From the NCBI GenBank assembly GCA_030248195.1, contig JASAND010003992.1, forward strand, positions 1 to 64,000: 64,000 bases of DNA. The letters run 5' to 3'. Below the pieces are notes generated by a model, which ran no database searches, was not told the DNA's origin, and was given only the letters and a program-made list of their open reading frames with translations. Shown one piece after another: positions 10,501 to 21,076 of the stretch (the stretch's first letter is position 1; each line of letters begins with the position of its first letter). This stretch comes from Trissonchulus latispiculum (lineage: Eukaryota; Nematoda; Enoplea; Enoplida; Ironidae). A program made the position numbers and the translations under genes.

Positions 10501-13500
10501 ACTGCTGTCGGGTATACGAGGAAGCGCCGCAACACCTGGATCTCCGCCGAAACCATTGCGCTTGTCGACAAACGCCGAAATGCTGTTACTTCCACTACAA
10601 GACGGCAATTGTCTGGACAAGTCAATGACAGTCTTACTCGGGACCAGGAGAGATATTGGAACAATCAAGCGGATGCTATGAACCAGGCCAACCGGCATGG
10701 CGACTCTGGAAAACTGTTCAAGATATTGAAACAGGCCACAGGAAAGGCTTCTTCCGTCAGTGAGGCCATTAAGGAAACTGACGGCAGCTTAATCACAAAA
10801 GTCTCGCGGAATCTAGAGCGCTGGAAGGAGCATTTTGACTCCTTGATGAACCGTCCTGCTCAAAATAACCCTCTTTTCGAATTACCCTTTGAAGGATTCT
10901 TAAACATCACTGATTTACCACCATCATACGAGGAAGTCATGCAAGCTGTGTTGTCCCAAAAGTCCACGAGTGCCCCAGGGGAAGACCAGATCGCAGCCTC
11001 TGTCTGGAAAGCAGGAGGCCATGCCGCCTGCCTTAGGCTGACTCAGCTACTGACAGAGATCTGGGAAACGAATACCTTCCCAACCAACTGGAAGCAATCC
11101 ATCCTAGTGCCACTTTTCAAAAAAGGCGACAAATTGAACTGCAAAAATTACAGGGGCATCTCACTGATCGACGTGGCCTACAAGATCTTGGAGGCAATCA
11201 TTCTTATGCGGATCCGAAACCCCGTAGATGAGGTTTTACGGGAAAACCAGTGTGGATTCCGACCGGGCCGGGGCACGTGTGACCAGATCATGGCTCTGCG
11301 GCAAATCATAGAACAGCGGCAGGAATTCGCTCAACCACTGATTGCAGTCTTTGTTGACTTCAAAGCTGCTTTCGACTCGGTGGACAGAAAGCGCATGTAT
11401 GAAATCCTCCGCTTCAAGGGACTACCGGACAAAATCGTCAGCCTCATCGAAACTATGTACAACCTCAGTAACAGCACAGTGCGGATAGGACAGAAAATGA
11501 CTGCTCCATTCTCAGTATCCACCGGGGTGAAGCAGGGTGCCCTACTATCTCCTATTCTGTTTAACCTGGTTCTGGATACTGTGCTGAAAAAATCTTTGGA
11601 GTCTTGTCGTGGAATTCAAGTGGGCCGCCACTTTCTTACAGACTTAGACTATGCAGATGACATCGCATTGCTAGCAGACTCTGCAGTTGAAATGCAGCGC
11701 ATGGTCGATCAACTAAGTCATTTTGCGTCCTCTGTTAGACTATGTATCAGCGTGGAGAAGACTAAGTTATGCGCTCATCAACTGCCGATCGAACGGCAAT
11801 TACTCTGAATTGCGCAGCTTTAGAGGACGTCGACCGTTTTTGCTATCTCGGAAGCATCATCACAATGAATGGAGACTCATCCGCCGAGATATCAGCTCGA
11901 ATCGGCACAGCCCAAAGTGCATTTTCTATGCTTGGCCCAAAACTTTGGAGATCTGACATAGTTACACTTTCCACCAAACTCAGAGTCTACTTTGCCGCTG
12001 TCCGACCAGCACTACTGTACGCTTGCGAAACCTGGCCCTTGAAGATAGCCGACTGTGCCCGACTACAGGCATTCGAATTCAGATGTTGGCGACGAATCTT
12101 AAATATCGGGTTCACCGACCGTATCTCCAATCGTTACATACAGTCAAGAATAAAACCACCTAATCTGATTGCAGAAGCTGTACGAGAACGTCGCTTTAGA
12201 TATCTTGGCCATATTTTCCGCCGGAAGCAAGAGAACTGGACCAGACTGTCTGTCACAACTGATCCACCCCCTCACTGGAAGCGACGCCCAGGAGGAGTCC
12301 GTCTCTCGTGGCTCAGACTCATCCATAAGGATCTAAAACCACTTAAGCTGTCACACACTTATCGGAACTGGGAGACGCATTGGAAGATCATATTGTCAGA
12401 TATCGCCAGCGACCGAAACCAGTGGAAATCATTGATGCAGAGGATCCTGTCGGTAGAAGCAGGCGGTCCCGGCCGGGCGCCTTAGTAAGCAAGTAAGCAA
12501 GTAAGCAAACTTATACCAGACAACTCTTGACTAATGTGAGGCGGACGATTGAATATTACTGGATATTATTATGGAAATCATCGTGTCTGCATGACTTTGT
12601 TTTTTGACTGTTTCAGGGCTTTGCAGTTTAGCAGTAGCCCGTTGTGAGCATTCGGTGGGCAATGTGGCTGGTGAAAGTGCGGGTCTTCGGGAGGCCGCCC
12701 TTCAATTTCATGCTGCCGAAAAAGATAGACGAGCATTAGGCTTTCCTGGTCTGGCTGAAAACTTGCTAAGTAAGAATGCTATTTTGATACCTCCATAGAT
12801 AGATGATCCTTTTTAAGGGTCGTTACTCGTCAGTCTGTCATGTTTATTAGATATTGAGTTCAGTTTTAAAAACTCGTCAATATTATGCCCTTTAACAGTA
12901 ACATTTAAAATTTGCGGAATCAGGCAATGACCGGAATCGTTCACCCCTTTAAGTTACAGGCTGTTAAAGGTATCAGTGTGAGTTATTTTGACAATCTGTT
13001 TGGACTTGTGTCTTATTTGTCTGCTTTTGTATAAATTTTCAGTGGATCATTAATCTGCTCTGATCCACTCTTTCTTAAGGTGGTGGTATCCTTTTGTGCA
13101 GTGCTTTTATGATGATTTTTAAAACGCTGTATCTTTCGCAATTTTGGGAGTTGGAAAGAGCTTTATACATCTTTTTAAAGCTTATAATCAGGACATTCAC
13201 ATGAGCTTACGAAACTAGCAAAATTACCAAAAAACATTAGCGAAAATTTTCTGACATAACGGCTATATATAGACCAAAAATATTTGAACATCAATTTTTC
13301 AACACTGCGGAACCAGACAAAATTTCTTTTTGCTCTAACATACAGAGCATATATGGGCCGAGGGACTTTTTTGGGTTTCGCTCAGTGTCACTTAACGGTT
13401 GAGAAAATTCGCAAAATGCACGGAGACACTAAATTTTTAAACTTTGCTCTAAATTTTCTCAAACCTGGAAACGTTTTAGCTAAAACCAAGAAACGTCCCT

Positions 13501-14779
13501 CCGCAATAATATGAATTTCCATTTCGCCAAAAATCGCCGGAGTCTGTCGAGTAGTTGTTGAGAAATGGATGTTTAAAACAAAATGCAGTTTTGTCAAAAA
13601 GGTTTTCCGGCCAAATCTCAAGCTTAGAGCAATAAAGTCCGGCTGATAGGCATTAATAAATTGTGCCTTTGGACGCTGTATGGATTGATTATATGTGGGC
13701 CAAAATTGATCGAAAGGTTTGCAGTAATTTTGAAAAAACTGATTTCCTCGAAAATGGCCATTTTTGACCCTCAAAATGGTGTTTTACTTATACTGACCTA
13801 ACCACTGGAGATTGCTCAAAGGTTGTAAAAGCAAAAATGTTCATTTTTGTGTCCTCTTTCCAGCCATCACAACCAATCCGGTGTCTGGTCTACCTACTGG
13901 AAGCCTAAGTCCAAAAACCATAACTTTCTTATCTTTTGGCCTAAAAATCCGTGACTGGTCCCAAAATGTTAAAGAGCACGGAAATAGGTTATTTCGCAAG
14001 TTTCAGCTATTTATGTAAAGGATTAAAGCCGTATAAGTCAAAAATACCCGAAAGGAAACCAGCACTTTAAAAGGGCCCTGAACGCATTTTGCCTGTAATT
14101 CGTCAGTCAGTTTTTGTCTGTTTATTTGTCTCCAGGTTCCATCCACTGCTACAGTCATGCCATCCGTGTGCACCTGGAGCACAGTGAGACAGAGCTGGCC
14201 GCTGGCCTCTCCATGGAACTGGGTCAGACTCTGGTTCTCCTCGGCTATCCGGCCGATGCCTTGGAACATTTCCAGGGGGCCGTTCAGCTGTTGGACACTT
14301 GTCCGGCAAATCGAGCCTATGCCCTGAAATGGTCTATTTCCTGTCTGATTGATACGGGCCAGTTTCAGTTAGCCCTGGATCGACTGGAGGATCTGAGCCG
14401 GCTGACCCTTTCCAGCTGTGGAGATCGTCCCTTTGGTGTTTATAGACAAATCCTGGAAGACTGTGAAATTCTACAGTTGTTGATTTTGCTTCGTACCCGC
14501 CCCCTGTCCAGCCAGATGACTGATTCTCAGACCCAGATCTGGCGAAAGTATACAGATCCACTGGCGACCGGTCTGAGTCTCAAGGAAATGCCGGCCACCT
14601 TTTTAATTGACGAGAATTTGTTTCTGAGCCTCCAGAGTTTTGCCCTGGGGATTCATTTGTGTGATAGACCTGCTGCGGATGCAGTGTTGACCCAGATCTG
14701 GAATAAACTGAACTGTGTTGCCCAGTCGTTGTCGCTCTTATTGTTAATGTGCTGTGAGAATTTGCCGCAAATAAAATAA
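7577..14779 (+). CDS. F8A1: Factor VIII intron-22 protein F8A / HAP40 homologue, 3 exons, 319 aa
   Basis: Coding exons are 7577-7739, 12617-12769 and 14136-14779. Junctions are G|GTACTT, TTTCAG|GG, A|GTAAGA and TCCAG|GT, and total 960 nt in frame. HAP40 is a TPR-like helical protein that binds and stabilises huntingtin and links it to Rab5 endosomes (family knowledge). Diagnostic stretches are [16 protein letters not shown] in exon 1, [10 protein letters not shown] in exon 2 and [19 protein letters not shown] in exon 3, followed by a helical-repeat region. It is shorter than human F8A1 (371 aa), mainly in the proline-rich linker. The animal gene is often intronless in mammals but has two transposon-filled introns here. 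An AATAAA at 14770-14775 runs into the stop codon region; another AATAAA lies near 15200. Confidence 0.92.
7772..8047. mobile_element. CTGGCTTTTTC-family MITE in F8A intron 1
   Basis: Inverted termini CTGGCTTTTTCCTA and TAAGAAAAAGCCAG bound 276 bp with G- and C-run subterminal sequence. No clean target duplication beyond AT-rich flanks. Confidence 0.55.
8218..8513. mobile_element. Diverged MITE in F8A intron 1
   Basis: TAGGGTTTT at the left and AAAAAATCCTA at the right are weak inverted ends around G-run and C-run sequence, resembling neighbouring MITEs. Confidence 0.35.
8723..9074. mobile_element. Second CTGGCTTTTTC-family MITE in F8A intron 1
   Basis: Inverted termini CTGGCTTTTTCC and GGAAAAGCCAG around 352 bp with internal GCTTAAAA motifs shared with the copy at 7772. 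Confidence 0.55.
9195..12507 (+). mobile_element. RTE-type non-LTR retrotransposon, near full length, in F8A intron 1
   Basis: A 10-bp direct repeat AACTTATACC flanks the element exactly (9185-9194 and 12508-12517). The 3' end is a short tandem tail of AAGTAAGC units instead of poly(A), as is typical of the RTE clade. A single long frame for endonuclease and reverse transcriptase follows a 232-bp leader. Total 3313 bp, the usual size for RTE elements. Same strand as the host gene, close to the exon 2 acceptor (12617). Confidence 0.92.
9427..12485 (+). pseudogene. RTE endonuclease-reverse transcriptase, one frameshift
   Basis: Frame 9427-11808 encodes an AP-type endonuclease (AWNVRT near residue 45, [15 protein letters not shown]) and reverse transcriptase ([27 protein letters not shown], and YADD at residues 742-745). 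A single frame change near 11767 moves the C-terminal part into frame 11769-12485, with [21 protein letters not shown] and thumb/C-terminal sequence. All catalytic motifs look intact. The C-terminal half is often mis-named craniofacial development protein 2-like in databases (family knowledge). Confidence 0.88.
13079..14066. mobile_element. TTAA-flanked element filling F8A intron 2
   Basis: TTAA at 13075-13078 and 14067-14070. Left end GGTGGTGGTATCCTTTTGTG and the reverse complement of the right end AGTGCTGGTTTCCTTTCGGG match at 15 of 20 positions. Related by its ends to the elements at 55417, 59735, 60697 and 61248. No transposase. Confidence 0.55.
14770..14775 (+). terminator. AATAAA overlapping the end of the F8A coding region
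   Basis: The hexamer occupies the last codons before the TAA stop at 14777. If used, the 3' UTR would be only about 10-30 nt. An alternative AATAAA near 15200 would give a normal UTR. Confidence 0.3.
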
Positions 14780-15640
14780 TTGCATTCCTTCTATTTGCAC
14801 TGGTGTTGTTTATAAGCCAATAGGTAATGAGCGGTGCAGGGACATATTTGGTGTCTTCCCTACATTATTTTGATCGCCGATAGCTAATTTTTTAAGAAGG
14901 TTACTTTCAAATCCAAGTGTAGTATTAATGCAACGTCGAAACTGTTACATTGTTGAAAAGTGGTTTAGCCTTAGATATTGACAAGATGATTTATATATCC
15001 TTTAGTTATTATTTTGTTTCTTACGGATCCCTCTGATGATGGTTTCGGTACCTAATCCTATTTTGTACAATTTACTCTCAGGTTATAAAAGCTTTGAATC
15101 TAAGGGATTAGGGCCGAAAGATTCAAATTTTTTATAACATTGTAGAGTATAATCTAAATCTTACCAAATTGGAACATCTCTTAGCTTGCCTATTAAAATA
15201 AAATCCCAGCAACCCTATTTTTATGTTTGATTAAAAATCCTTGCATGATAAAGTGTGTTTTTGTTATTTTAATTTATTACATTTCTGACTATTCTGTTTT
15301 TTGTTTTCATCACTCAGTATACTTATATTTTCACTTTATTTTGTTAGTCATGGCAGGCCAAAATACGCCTTCACTGAACACTTCGGACAGGTAAATTCAA
15401 ACTTTCATAATACTCTCAATAAACTGCCCATTAACTAATTTTCTAAAATACCCATCCACAATATTTTCGTGATCGGACACCTATTCGTGACGTTTCCTAA
15501 AACTCTTTTGGTGAAAATCGTTAATAAGCACCAGGAAACCTCTGAAAGAGACGCAACATTCAAGAAGTGACTTTTTTCTGGAGACAACAGCTTTGAACCG
15601 TCAAATTTGCACTATTACTTATTCATTATTTGGAGTTAGG
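14780..15640. other. Intergenic sequence downstream of F8A
   Basis: AT-rich, no coding signal or clear repeat boundary. Contains a possible poly(A) signal near 15200. Confidence 0.3.
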
Positions 15641-15734
15641 AACCCATCTTTATTCTTTATATACATTATTAGAAACCTCAGGAGAGTTTGCTAAAACCAT
15701 CATATCCGGTCTATACCCGGTTGCCGGATACTAA

Positions 15735-17662
15735 CGGCCGTTTGCACCAAATGTGGTTAACCATTTGCTAACCATTTGGTTATTTTTTTGAGAAGGGCCC
15801 AGCAACAGCGGCACACAATGTGGCCATTATGTTGCTGCTCTCCGCAGACCGTGTAAAAATACGGACGAGAAGCGGAGAAGCGAAGGTCAAGGACAGAAAC
15901 ATGACCCCCAAGCCCGTCAGACGTACGGTTATTTCAGTTGCACCCAGGTCAACAGTGGTTGTCTGGCCAACCTCCACTGACCCCCGCATGTCAAGCACAA
16001 CTAGGATGGCTGAAAACGACCATAGCTTGCTCGAGAGCTTAGGGAATTAAAAAATAAATGGCTGCAGAAAGGGATTCGGAAGGGAATGGCGAGCACTCAG
16101 ATAGGATAGAGATGAAAAGTCCGTATTTAAAGTTAGAAATGTCTATCATTAAAATTTAAAATTTAGACTCAGTACTGAATGTTAAAATTACCATAAATGG
16201 TTTCAATTGGTTCGCCAGTTTTGATTGCTGCCTACGCTTTCAAAGTTTTAGCAGACCGGCTCCTTCCGATTAAAAGAACTTGCTGGTTACAGTGCAGTAG
16301 CAAACACTGAGGGACCTTTTTCACCCCCTATATTTGCTACCACACCAAACCAGGTTGTCCTTGCATATTCACACCAAGTTTAAAACTTAATAACTTAACT
16401 TTAATACTTTAGCTTGAATTTTACCGCTCGCCTGATAACCCCTGGCGAGGGAGGGGGGCTCCTAAATTATAGCTGCCGTTATCGGTGATGATCTGTCGCG
16501 CACGCATTATATGGCCCCTGGTTTCACCACCCATTGGAAGCCCTAATGTACGGTAGTTTCACAGTGATTTCTTACAATCCTTGATATGGGCCAGGTTTAA
16601 CGAAGACCTTTGCTGCAATGGAATAGTTTTAATAGCAACAAGTCAATTCACAATTACAATAGATACCAATTTTGACCAAACTGTTTGAAGCATAAATGTT
16701 AACTTTAAGATTTCCAAAGTAGCACTGTTTGTTTAAGTGACAAGTCGAGTGAATTAATTGACGGAAATCAATATTAACGGGAACCAAAGCAATTTTACTT
16801 TAAACTTACAAAACAAAATCAAAACTTATCTTCTAAAACACCGCCGCTTCTTCCCAAGTACTTGATCGGATCTCCAACCATTTGGTTATTTGCTGTCCAA
16901 ATGGTTAACTAACCATTTGCTAACCATGACCATTTGCTTAGCAGCAACTTCCTTGCACCAAATGTGGTTAGCAAATGGTTAGCAGGAGCTTGAGGCAGGA
17001 CTTATCTGAACCAATCAGACTACGCCGCTGCACTTGTTTATCCAATGAATTACATTGAAATTTTAAAAGGCTTCACTCACGATTAAACAATCTACATAAT
17101 TCCTATCTTGTGCCTTCTGTCTATACGAAAACGAACTTTATAATTACTTGTAGAGTAGGTGCAAAACATTCGTGAGACAAAACTTCTCTATGCAATTCGT
17201 AAAAGATAAAGGTCATATAAAAGCAGCGACATCTTGTGATCAGCTCCCCAAAAATTATAATTCGAATATAACTACTTTTCAAGAACACTACCTAAATAGA
17301 AGATATATAGTTTTAACTTTTCTTACCAACCTTACACAAGAATCACGCAAAAATATTGAATCACTTCAACATGTTATATATACTCCAACATGACTATACA
17401 TTCCATTTATTATTTCTTAGTTCTACAGTTTGGTCTGTAAGTTTCTTGCCAGAACCTGAGAATTCACTGGAAGTTCATGGTTAACCCTGCTCAAGAGCAG
17501 GGTTAGCCAAGCCAACCACATGTTAACCATAACCACGTGCTTAGCAAGTGGTTAAGTTAACCACATTTGGTGCAAAGTAGTTTGTGGTTAACTTCTAGTT
17601 AACCAAGTGGTTAGCAGCAAATCCGCTAACCATTTGCTAACCACATTTGGTGCAAACCAGTT
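15735..17662. mobile_element. PIF/Harbinger-like element, TAA target duplication
   Basis: Terminal inverted repeat GTTTGCACCAAATGTGGTTA at the left with its complement at the right (17640-17659). TAA flanks both sides (15732-15734 and 17663-17665). The other arm of the surrounding foldback reads continuously through this point as GATACTAAATC, so it acts as an empty site and confirms a 3-bp TAA duplication. Many copies of the TTTGCTAACCA motif lie near the ends and near 16880-16990, where another terminus suggests a composite structure. No transposase. Confidence 0.72.
15790..16048 (-). pseudogene. GC-rich open stretch inside the Harbinger-like element
   Basis: About 52 percent GC against an AT-rich surround. 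The minus strand frame reads hydrophobic segments including LGVMFLSLTFASPLLVRIF and could be one captured exon of a membrane protein. I do not recognise the family. The plus strand is also open, so coding status is uncertain. Confidence 0.25.
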
Positions 17663-17762
17663 TAAATCTATAAAAACGCTTCCGGTTCGGAAAGAAACTG
17701 CTAATTCATACTCCTAGTAATACGAAATTTTGTCCCGGTTTGGACCAAAACTGTGTGATCTG

Positions 17763-19270
17763 TAGAGTTGTGCCGTGAAGGGTTTCGGCCGGGCCCGGGC
17801 CGGGCCCGGGCCAAACTTGCTTGCCGGGCCGGGGGCCGGGCCCGGGCCGGCCCGGGGCCCGGAGGCCCGATACAAGGCAGTGCCGTGTCGGCCGAGTGGT
17901 TAAGGCGTTCGACTTCGGATCCGATAGTCCGAGGTTCGAATCCCCGCTGCCATAAGGCTTTCACAAATCCCCTTGAGCAAGGGACTAAGCACATATCGGT
18001 TCGCCGTGGGCTATCCATCCTTAATTGGTCGGTAAATGGGTACCACTTATGTGGGAAGGTAACAGGAGACCGTGTAGGGCGTCTGCCTTGAGGAGCTGGC
18101 CCCTCCTCCACGGTTGTAGTCATCAGTCGAGGTGACACTCCTGGCTCAAGGGCTGTGTATCCGGGGATGAGCACCGGCACCCTAGACCCTGACAAGGGTA
18201 GGAGAATTCTCCGGGGGTTACCTTTACCTTATCTTTATACAAGGCCCGGAGGCCCGGGCCCGTTACAAGGCCCGGGTCACGAAGGCCCAGCCCGATTCAA
18301 AGCCCGGTTTGTTCGAAGCTTGGTTTGGCGAACCGGGGTTTTCTGCTTGTCTAGAAACATCAATCAAATTTAGAAAATTATTGTTAATGCAAATGCTAAA
18401 CCTTGTGCACGACGTCAAATAATATTAGCTACTCTATACGTACATGGCCCCGTTGCGTTTGCAATATAAAATAATTATTCTTCTGAGCCTTCGGGTAGCG
18501 CTGCGAGAGATTATCTCAGAATGCTAACTAGCCAATCACATTCATATTAATTAATGAGACCCAATCAGTCGGCTATACCTGTTCAACTATTAAATCTACC
18601 ATTCTCTGCCGTTCATTGCCGAATCTGTTAATATTTTTAACACTTGGCAGAACCAAATCAGGTCCTTAGGCATCAGGTCATTAGATTATGAAATGTCTCA
18701 TTTCTTGTTGTCTAAATCACAAATATCCTCAGAAGACATCACATGCGCAAAGGCCATAGTAAATTAAAAAAACCACAAAACAAAACAAAGATTAATGTGG
18801 ACTATATTAATAAAATTAAGCCAATAAAATTGTAGACTGTTGTGGTATAGAAATACGAAGTGCAAGAGTATTGTGCCAGATGACATATATAAGTGCATTA
18901 TTTTCATATACGGACCGCCTTGTTATGCCCGACTGACCTGATTGTGGGACTCATCAGGGGCTTACAATCAGGTTATTTTAGTGATTAAATTAACCAACCA
19001 CCCATTTTTAGATAAAAAGTAAGTTCAGCACTCCCAAACATAGAGACAAGATAAAAATCTGTTTTAGAAGGCCCAACATCACCCGGGCCTGACCGGGCCC
19101 GAGCCGGCCCGGGAGGCCCGGTGGTCATGAATCGGGCCGGGCCGAAGCGTCCGGCCGGGCCCGGGCCGGGCCTCTCTCATAAAAAGAGGCCCGGGGCCGT
19201 GACCGTGACCGGCCCGGCCCGGGCCCGGCCCGGGGCCCGAGGCCCGATACACGGCCCCGGCACAACTCTA
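17763..19270. mobile_element. hAT-like element, 8-bp TSD, GGCCCGG subterminal repeats
   Basis: Perfect 13-bp termini TAGAGTTGTGCCG and CGGCACAACTCTA. Direct 8-mer GTGATCTG at 17755-17762 and 19271-19278. Both subterminal regions are packed with GGCCCGG (about 17790-17870, 18241-18310, 19082-19258). The interior is AT-rich without transposase. A SINE is inserted at 17879-18236. Confidence 0.88.
17879..18236 (+). mobile_element. tRNA-derived SINE, 9-bp TSD
   Basis: Flanked by ATACAAGGC at 17870-17878 and 18237-18245. The head resembles a tRNA with A-box GGCCGAGTGGTTAAGGCG, anticodon loop CTTCGGA (anticodon TCG, Arg-like) and B-box GGTTCGAATCC. The acceptor stem does not pair correctly, so it is not a functional tRNA. 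A roughly 270-bp unrelated body and a TTACCTTTACCTTATC-type tail follow. Confidence 0.82.
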
Positions 19271-19297
19271 GTGATCTGTGATCGTATCCGATTCGAA

Positions 19298-19490
19298 ATT
19301 ACTTCATATCTGCTGTAGTTTGTGAATGATAGCGTTTTCAAAATGGGCTGATTTTGTTTGTCTTGTCCAATTGTTAAACCGGTCATGAATGAGATTTGAT
19401 CCCCTACGCTTAGCTTTGTCGCATGCAATATACGCTGAACCATTTTTAAAACGCTGTCATTCACAAATTGCAGCAGATATGAAGTAATTT
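19298..19490. repeat. Short inverted repeat
   Basis: ATTACTTCATATCTGCTG near 19298 pairs with CAGCAGATATGAAGTAAT near 19471, with pairing continuing inward to AAAACGC/GCGTTTT. Probably the core of the larger foldback. Confidence 0.55.
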
Positions 19491-20137
19491 GAGGTTGATG
19501 ATTGTTAAGGATGGACGAAACATTTTAATGAAATAAATTGACTTCCGGACCAACCGGATGCTGAGATAATAGCCCATGAAATGTCAAATTTCAAAGTTCA
19601 TAACCGGATATTCGTTTGCTTTGACACCGGTAAAAATGGAAGTAGCTTCCCAAACATTCATTGTGCTAGAAACGAACATTTTTATCCGCGATTTCGAGCA
19701 CCAGTCCGGAAAGAACACAATTTCGTATGCAAACTAACTTCGACACAAGGAATCCAAAAATCTAATCAGCGAAACTGTACGCAAAACAAATCCAGTACAG
19801 TATTTGTGACCTAAAAAACAGGTTACCGGACATGGACCGGATTTTCGGAAGTGTGGGCCAAGGACCAACACACTAAGAGTGAATTAGCATCTTCTTTCCG
19901 AACTTGAAGCGTTTTTATCGATTTAGTATCAGGTAACTGGTGCCTTAGCGCCTAGCGGATTCTCCTCCTGAAGTTTCTAAAAATATATACATTATATAAA
20001 TCTTCAAAGATTAACTCAGGACAGACGCTCACATTTCGGCTCCAAGATTTTTTGGTCATACTTTAGTATGGGATTGTTCGGACAGGACACGTCTTATCAT
20101 TCATGTGATTTGCCGATCTGATCCGGACACTATTCCT

Positions 20138-20529
20138 TAGTGTTGTTTCATTCAGTAACCGATTTTAGTTTCAGTTTCAGTCGGCGGTCCACGACGGTTT
20201 CAGTTTCAGTTTCAGGTCTCTTCCGATAATAGTTTCAGTTTCAGTCGGGATCACAAAATAATTTCAGTTTCGGTTCATTCGAAAAACTGCAGTTTCTGGC
20301 CTTGAGACATAATATAGTGCATAAATTTAATATTATTTAGACTCCTACTGCAGTATTAACGAAAACACAGCTTAAAACCTTCAAATATTCATGCTTTGAG
20401 AAAAGACTGAAACTAGTTTCAGTCCAAGTTTCAGGTCTTTACCCAATCTAGTTTCAGTTTCAGTTGGTCATCTAAAATAGTTTGTTTCAGTCGGGATTAC
20501 AAAATAATTTCGTGCCTGAAACATCACTA
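20138..20529. mobile_element. hAT-like MITE with GTTTCAG subterminal repeats
   Basis: Ends TAGTGTTGTTTCA and TGAAACATCACTA (one mismatch). 8-bp flanks CTATTCCT (20130-20137) and CTGTTCCT (20530-20537) differ at one base. Interior has repeated AGTTTCAGTTTCAG. 392 bp, no transposase. Confidence 0.75.
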
Positions 20530-20876
20530 CTGTTCCTTAACACATTTTTACCTAACTACTAAACTGGCATACAGAAACAATCTTTAATGACAACAATAAA
20601 TGTAACGAGACAGTAATATTATGAATGATATGGCATGTATGTGCAACCCACCACATGACTGCTTTTGAAAGACCTAAAGAACATAATAATGGCACAAAAA
20701 TGTTCAAAACTTCTAATTTTTAAAGCGGATGAACTGGAAAGAACCAGCACTGACATAATTATTACTATAGTCAGTCCAACGTCCAACAATAATTAGAATA
20801 TCGCAGAATGTATGCTTAAAATCATACAATCTTTTAAGATTAGCTGACTCCTTCATACAGAAAACAAATCTTGCAG

Positions 20877-21076
20877 AATAGGAAAATATCAAAACGCGGA
20901 CACCCAGAAAACCAACCAGCCTTAATATCATGGGACCAGTTTCGCAACCGACGTGGTCCCTTCAGCGAGTGATAGCCAGGAGTCGCCTGATGAAGGGAAC
21001 ACGTCGGTTCCGAAACCGGTCGCGCGATTAAGGTTGGTTGGATTTCTGGGTGTCCATGTTTTGATATTTTCCTATT
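20877..21076. repeat. 200-bp near-perfect palindrome
   Basis: The arms pair from AATAGGAAAATATC to GATATTTTCCTATT and continue almost to the centre through GACACCCAG/CTGGGTGTC and CCGACGTG/CACGTCGG. It contains a hammerhead-like core in the right half. No target duplication seen. Confidence 0.8.
20978..21026 (+). ncRNA. Hammerhead-ribozyme-like motif
   Basis: CTGATGA at 20987-20993, then a stem-loop formed by GGAAC and GTTCC, then GAAAC at 21012-21016. A minimal helix III (ACC/GGT with no loop) and a predicted cleavage triplet GTC follow. Helix I would be CGC/GCG. This follows the known hammerhead core. Such short helix III versions occur in Penelope-like elements and retrozymes and usually work as dimers (family knowledge). 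Activity is not shown. Confidence 0.5.

Larger units (their letters stand above)
15650..20010. mobile_element. Large foldback element hosting nested insertions
   Basis: The left arm is split: 15650-15734 plus 17663-17696. It matches in reverse complement the right arm at about 19892-20005, for example ATAAAAACGCTTC with TTCGGAAAGAA on the left and TTCTTTCCGAA with GAAGCGTTTTTAT on the right, and GAAACCTCAGGAG against CTCCTGAAGTTTC. The left arm is broken by a Harbinger-like element, the centre by a hAT-like element. Outer ends are not resolved. Confidence 0.6.

Noticed and set aside
17882..17955. Functional tRNA-Arg gene
   Set aside because: The A and B boxes are present but the acceptor stem does not pair and the sequence continues into a SINE body with target duplications.
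17768..18195. Overlapping frames of 107 and 164 aa
   Set aside because: They cross the GGCCCGG repeats and the SINE of the hAT-like element.
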